Assembly: GCA_041671025.1 (NCBI GenBank)
Contig: JBAZCI010000024.1
Coordinates: 1 to 22,682, forward strand
Reading direction: 5' to 3'
From: JBAZCI01 sp041671025
GTDB taxonomy: Bacteria; Patescibacteriota; Patescibacteriia; UBA10025
DNA length: 22,682 nt
Within the stretch, counting starts at the first letter, position 1. Each line of letters begins with the position of its first letter. This document shows positions 20,266 to 22,682 of the stretch, in pieces. The position numbers and the translations under genes are program-made. The notes below the pieces were generated by a model. The model did no database searches and was not told where the DNA came from. It worked only from the letters and a program-made list of their open reading frames with translations.

Positions 20266-20326
20266 GTCTCATTAACGAACTACCAGTGGCTCCTACAACA
20301 CTTAATAGACCCTGCGCCACAGTGCT

Positions 20327-22682
20327 TTACCCCCTGTTTTCCAGCACCTTTTCCGCCTGGTCCATCTTGACCGACAGGAGACGGGACACGCTGTCGTCAC
20401 CCATCGTCACCCCGTAGAGGATATGCGCCTTGTGCATCGTCGCACGATTATGCGTGATGGCGATAAACTGAGTTTCATGAGAAAGCCGCTCGATGATCTG
20501 AGCAAACCGCATGGAGTTTGATTCATCAAGTGCTGCATCCACTTCGTCCAAAATAACAAACGGGGAGGGGTTACTACTGATGATTGCGGAGATGAGCGCA
20601 ATTGACGTAAGTGCACGCTCACCGCCCGAAAGCATCGCAATGCTCTTTACCCGCTTACCCGGAGGAGTCGCCTGAATATCAACACCGGTTAAAACTTTTT
20701 CGCCTTTGCGCTTATTCACCGGCTTTACTTCCTCTTCTTCAGCATCCTCTTCGTCCTCATCACCTTCCTCTTCATCTTCTTCTTCCTCCTCTTCCACAAT
20801 TTCTTCTTTGATCAGCGTCAGTTTTGCCGTGCCGCCTTCAAAAAGTGTTTTAAAATATTTACCAAATTCCAGATTGATTTTTTCGAAAGCGAGATCAAAC
20901 TGCTTTTTCATTGTTTGATCAAGATTTTCGATCGCTTCATACAGGTCTTCAGAAGCTTTGCGCAAATCAGCGATTTGCGTGGCGAGAAAATCATACCGGT
21001 GCTTGGTTTCCTGGTATTCTGTCGATACACCCTCATCAATGCCGCCGATAAGTTCGAGATTGCGCTTTTCCTTTTGGATTTCAATCACCAGACTTTCATT
21101 CAGTGAGGCGGGATGTTTGGACTGATAGACGATTTCCCGATCGGCGTCTTTGAGCTCATCGGTCATTTCATGATCTAAATCTTCTTTGCGTGTTTCAAGT
21201 TTTGCAAACTCAATCTGTATCTCATGATGTTTTGACGTCGCGGCGTTTAATACCTCCTGTTTTTCCCGGACCTCACGCTGGACTGCAAGCAGTTCCTGCT
21301 GTTTGGTTGACTCGGTTGTACCTACGGCGGCAAGACGCTGTTGAACCTCGACAATTTTCTGCTCTATGCCATGTACTTGCTCTTCCAACGCCTTTTGATC
21401 TGCTACGACCTGCTGGGGATCCTGGCTCGTTAAGTGTTCCAAATCACGTTCGACGGACTCGAGATCCGCGGTAGTTGTACGCAGACTCTCCTGCGCGGCT
21501 TTGACGTTAGCCTCGGCTACACTTTGTTCTGATCCTAATTCTGCAAGGGAACTCAGGAGGGTATCATGCGCTTTAAATGTTTCTGATAACTTTTCCTGGA
21601 TCTTCAGCAGGGCATTTGGATCTTTTGCGCTCAATTTACGGCTTTTCTCGACAATATAGTGCAAACGGCCGGATATGCGTTCGGCAACCTGGCGAAGTTT
21701 TGCGATATCCTCTGCGGCGCTCACCGCGCCAAGATCTCGGACAAAGTCTTCCTGTTCCGCAATAAGCGTCTTGAGCTCACCGTGAAGATTCAGCGCAGTT
21801 ACTGAAGGGTCCGCATGCAGACCTTTTTTCACTTCTGACAAATCTGTTTCCAATTCTTCAATATTTCTGTCCAACCGTTCACGTTCGCTCTGTTTGGCAT
21901 TAAAACGGGAAGTAACATCCTTATGAATGCTCTGCAACCTGCCGATATCGCCCTGAAAGCGCCGGACATTGGCGCGTAAATCATCCCTGCGTTTTTCCAG
22001 CCAGACCAAATTCATTTCTCCTTTTTTCTCCCGGAGAACATCGGCGCGCCCTTTCAGGATGGTAACATCCCGGACAACGCGGTTTTTTTCATCAATCAGG
22101 GCCTGATATTCTGTTTCTAATTTTGCAAATGCAGAACTGCGGCCTTCTCGGGACGTGAGCTGTTCGACAGCTGTGTTCAGTTTTTTCACTTCCTGCTCAA
22201 GAGCCACTTTCGCCTCATCAGCTTCTTTCATCGATTTCTCAACATCGGCATGGCGGCTTCCCAGCTCAGCCCATAAGCCTGAATAATATTCCATCTGAAG
22301 TTCGCGCAGCCGCTTTTCGTGCTCTTCGCGCTGCTCGAGCTTGCGGACCTGGCGAGTGAGTGATCGCAACCGAGGCTCGATTTCAGCTACCAGCATTTCC
22401 GCCTGTTGCAGATTTTCGTGTGTGGCTTTTAACTTCGTTTCTGCCTGCTCCTTTTTGATCTGATACTGACGGATACCGGCGGCTTCTTCAAAAAATTGCT
22501 TTCGCTCCGCCGGCGAGGAAACCAATATGGCGTCGATCATGCCCTGGCCGATAACGCTGTATGCCCGCTGACCAAAATGGGACTTCGCAAGTAAGAGCAG
22601 GATATCGTGCAGGCGAACCTTGTTTTTATTGATCAAATATTCGCCGGTTCCGTCGCGATAAATGCGACGGGTAATGACAACT
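20327..22682 (-). CDS. smc: Chromosome segregation protein SMC, N-terminus outside the window
   Basis: 784 residues are visible, starting at 'VVITRRIYRDGTGEYLINKNKVRL' inside the N-terminal head (Walker A lies outside). 'FGQRAYSVIGQGMIDAILVSSPAERKQFFEEAAGI' is the conserved SMC block. Then ~500 residues of coiled coil, the C-terminal head with signature 'MLSGGERALTSIALISAII' (about 20590-20640) and Walker B 'PFVILDEVDAALDE' (about 20520-20565). SMC is the ATPase of the condensin that shapes and separates the chromosome. Two oddities: no recognisable hinge in the coil, which is also short for the family, and an acidic run of Glu/Asp (20726-20812) between 'KLTLIKEE' and 'GVDIQATPPGKR' in the head. 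The true protein would be roughly 890 residues against ~1,150-1,190 usually. Confidence 0.93.
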   Translation of the reverse strand, partial: VVITRRIYRDGTGEYLINKNKVRLHDILLLLAKSHFGQRAYSVIGQGMIDAILVSSPAERKQFFEEAAGIRQYQIKKEQAETKLKATHENLQQAEMLVAEIEPRLRSLTRQVRKLEQREEHEKRLRELQMEYYSGLWAELGSRHADVEKSMKEADEAKVALEQEVKKLNTAVEQLTSREGRSSAFAKLETEYQALIDEKNRVVRDVTILKGRADVLREKKGEMNLVWLEKRRDDLRANVRRFQGDIGRLQSIHKDVTSRFNAKQSERERLDRNIEELETDLSEVKKGLHADPSVTALNLHGELKTLIAEQEDFVRDLGAVSAAEDIAKLRQVAERISGRLHYIVEKSRKLSAKDPNALLKIQEKLSETFKAHDTLLSSLAELGSEQSVAEANVKAAQESLRTTTADLESVERDLEHLTSQDPQQVVADQKALEEQVHGIEQKIVEVQQRLAAVGTTESTKQQELLAVQREVREKQEVLNAATSKHHEIQIEFAKLETRKEDLDHEMTDELKDADREIVYQSKHPASLNESLVIEIQKEKRNLELIGGIDEGVSTEYQETKHRYDFLATQIADLRKASEDLYEAIENLDQTMKKQFDLAFEKINLEFGKYFKTLFEGGTAKLTLIKEEIVEEEEEEDEEEGDEDEEDAEEEEVKPVNKRKGEKVLTGVDIQATPPGKRVKSIAMLSGGERALTSIALISAIISSNPSPFVILDEVDAALDESNSMRFAQIIERLSHETQFIAITHNRATMHKAHILYGVTMGDDSVSRLLSVKMDQAEKVLENRG

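Noticed and set aside
20611..20918. Serine-rich + strand frames opposite the SMC acidic insert
   Set aside because: They are the complement of Glu/Asp codons in smc (poly-Ser shadows).

Overview
The window looks like a chromosomal segment of a Candidate Phyla Radiation (Patescibacteria) bacterium, probably of the Parcubacteria side. The assignment rests on several observations. A small N-terminal helical domain I know mainly from these genomes (QARSAG..EQI..EL...GW.D..I..LL) occurs twice. The 16S rRNA has the U505-A526 variant in the 530-loop pseudoknot and an 'ACGAAGGCG' V4 start, and its gene is not followed by 23S. SMC is short, and genes often have little or no Shine-Dalgarno leader. TGA is used as a normal stop, so this is not one of the code-25 lineages. 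I cannot name the class or genus from sequence alone.

Layout. 1-1270 (+): the end of an NRAMP metal transporter and a UbiA-like membrane protein. 1292-4449 (-): a four-gene MarR / FMN reductase / ABC exporter operon whose promoter spacer is a palindrome. 4479-4788 (+): a DUF5654 membrane protein behind an inverted repeat that encloses its -10. 4816-7345 (-): an HD-domain hydrolase, an asparaginase-like half-protein, and a PadR/HAAS-membrane-protein pair. 7445-8200 (+): an anchored protein of unknown function. 8231-8481: tRNA-Gly(UCC) between broken copies of itself. 8491-9623 (-): an alkyltransferase-like (ATL) repair protein coupled to a patatin-like protein. 9707-11468 (+): a stand-alone CPR helical-domain protein, a 3D-domain (RlpA-like) secreted protein behind a promoter-proximal hairpin, and a slipin. 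11470-12353 (-): a hexulose-6-phosphate-synthase-like gene broken by a one-base frameshift in an A6 run. 12366-15370 (+): a 965-residue anchored surface protein with its own consensus promoter and a strong terminator.

15377-18476 (-) is the stable-RNA region: promoter, long leader with a boxA site, 16S, then tRNA-Phe, -Ile, -Gly(GCC) and -Leu, interleaved with damaged tRNA copies. 18490-22682 (-) is core machinery: smc (its N-terminus lies outside the window), rpsP, khpA and trmD.

The most unusual signal is a family of tiny double-hairpin insertions (31, 31 and 63 bp, plus one degraded 14-bp remnant), each sitting inside or at the edge of a duplicated tRNA piece. In the three clear cases the uninterrupted copy of the same tRNA is also in the window, so the insertion boundaries can be read to the base. 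All three lie at the same point, AGTT^C on the tRNA strand (G^AACT on +). This looks like a short palindromic element with target preference that damages tRNA copies while an intact copy persists nearby.

Other notable items are an SMC with no recognisable hinge and an acidic insert in its head, the frameshifted HPS-like gene, the rRNA leader structure that encloses boxA, and several repressor-operator arrangements that can be read directly.
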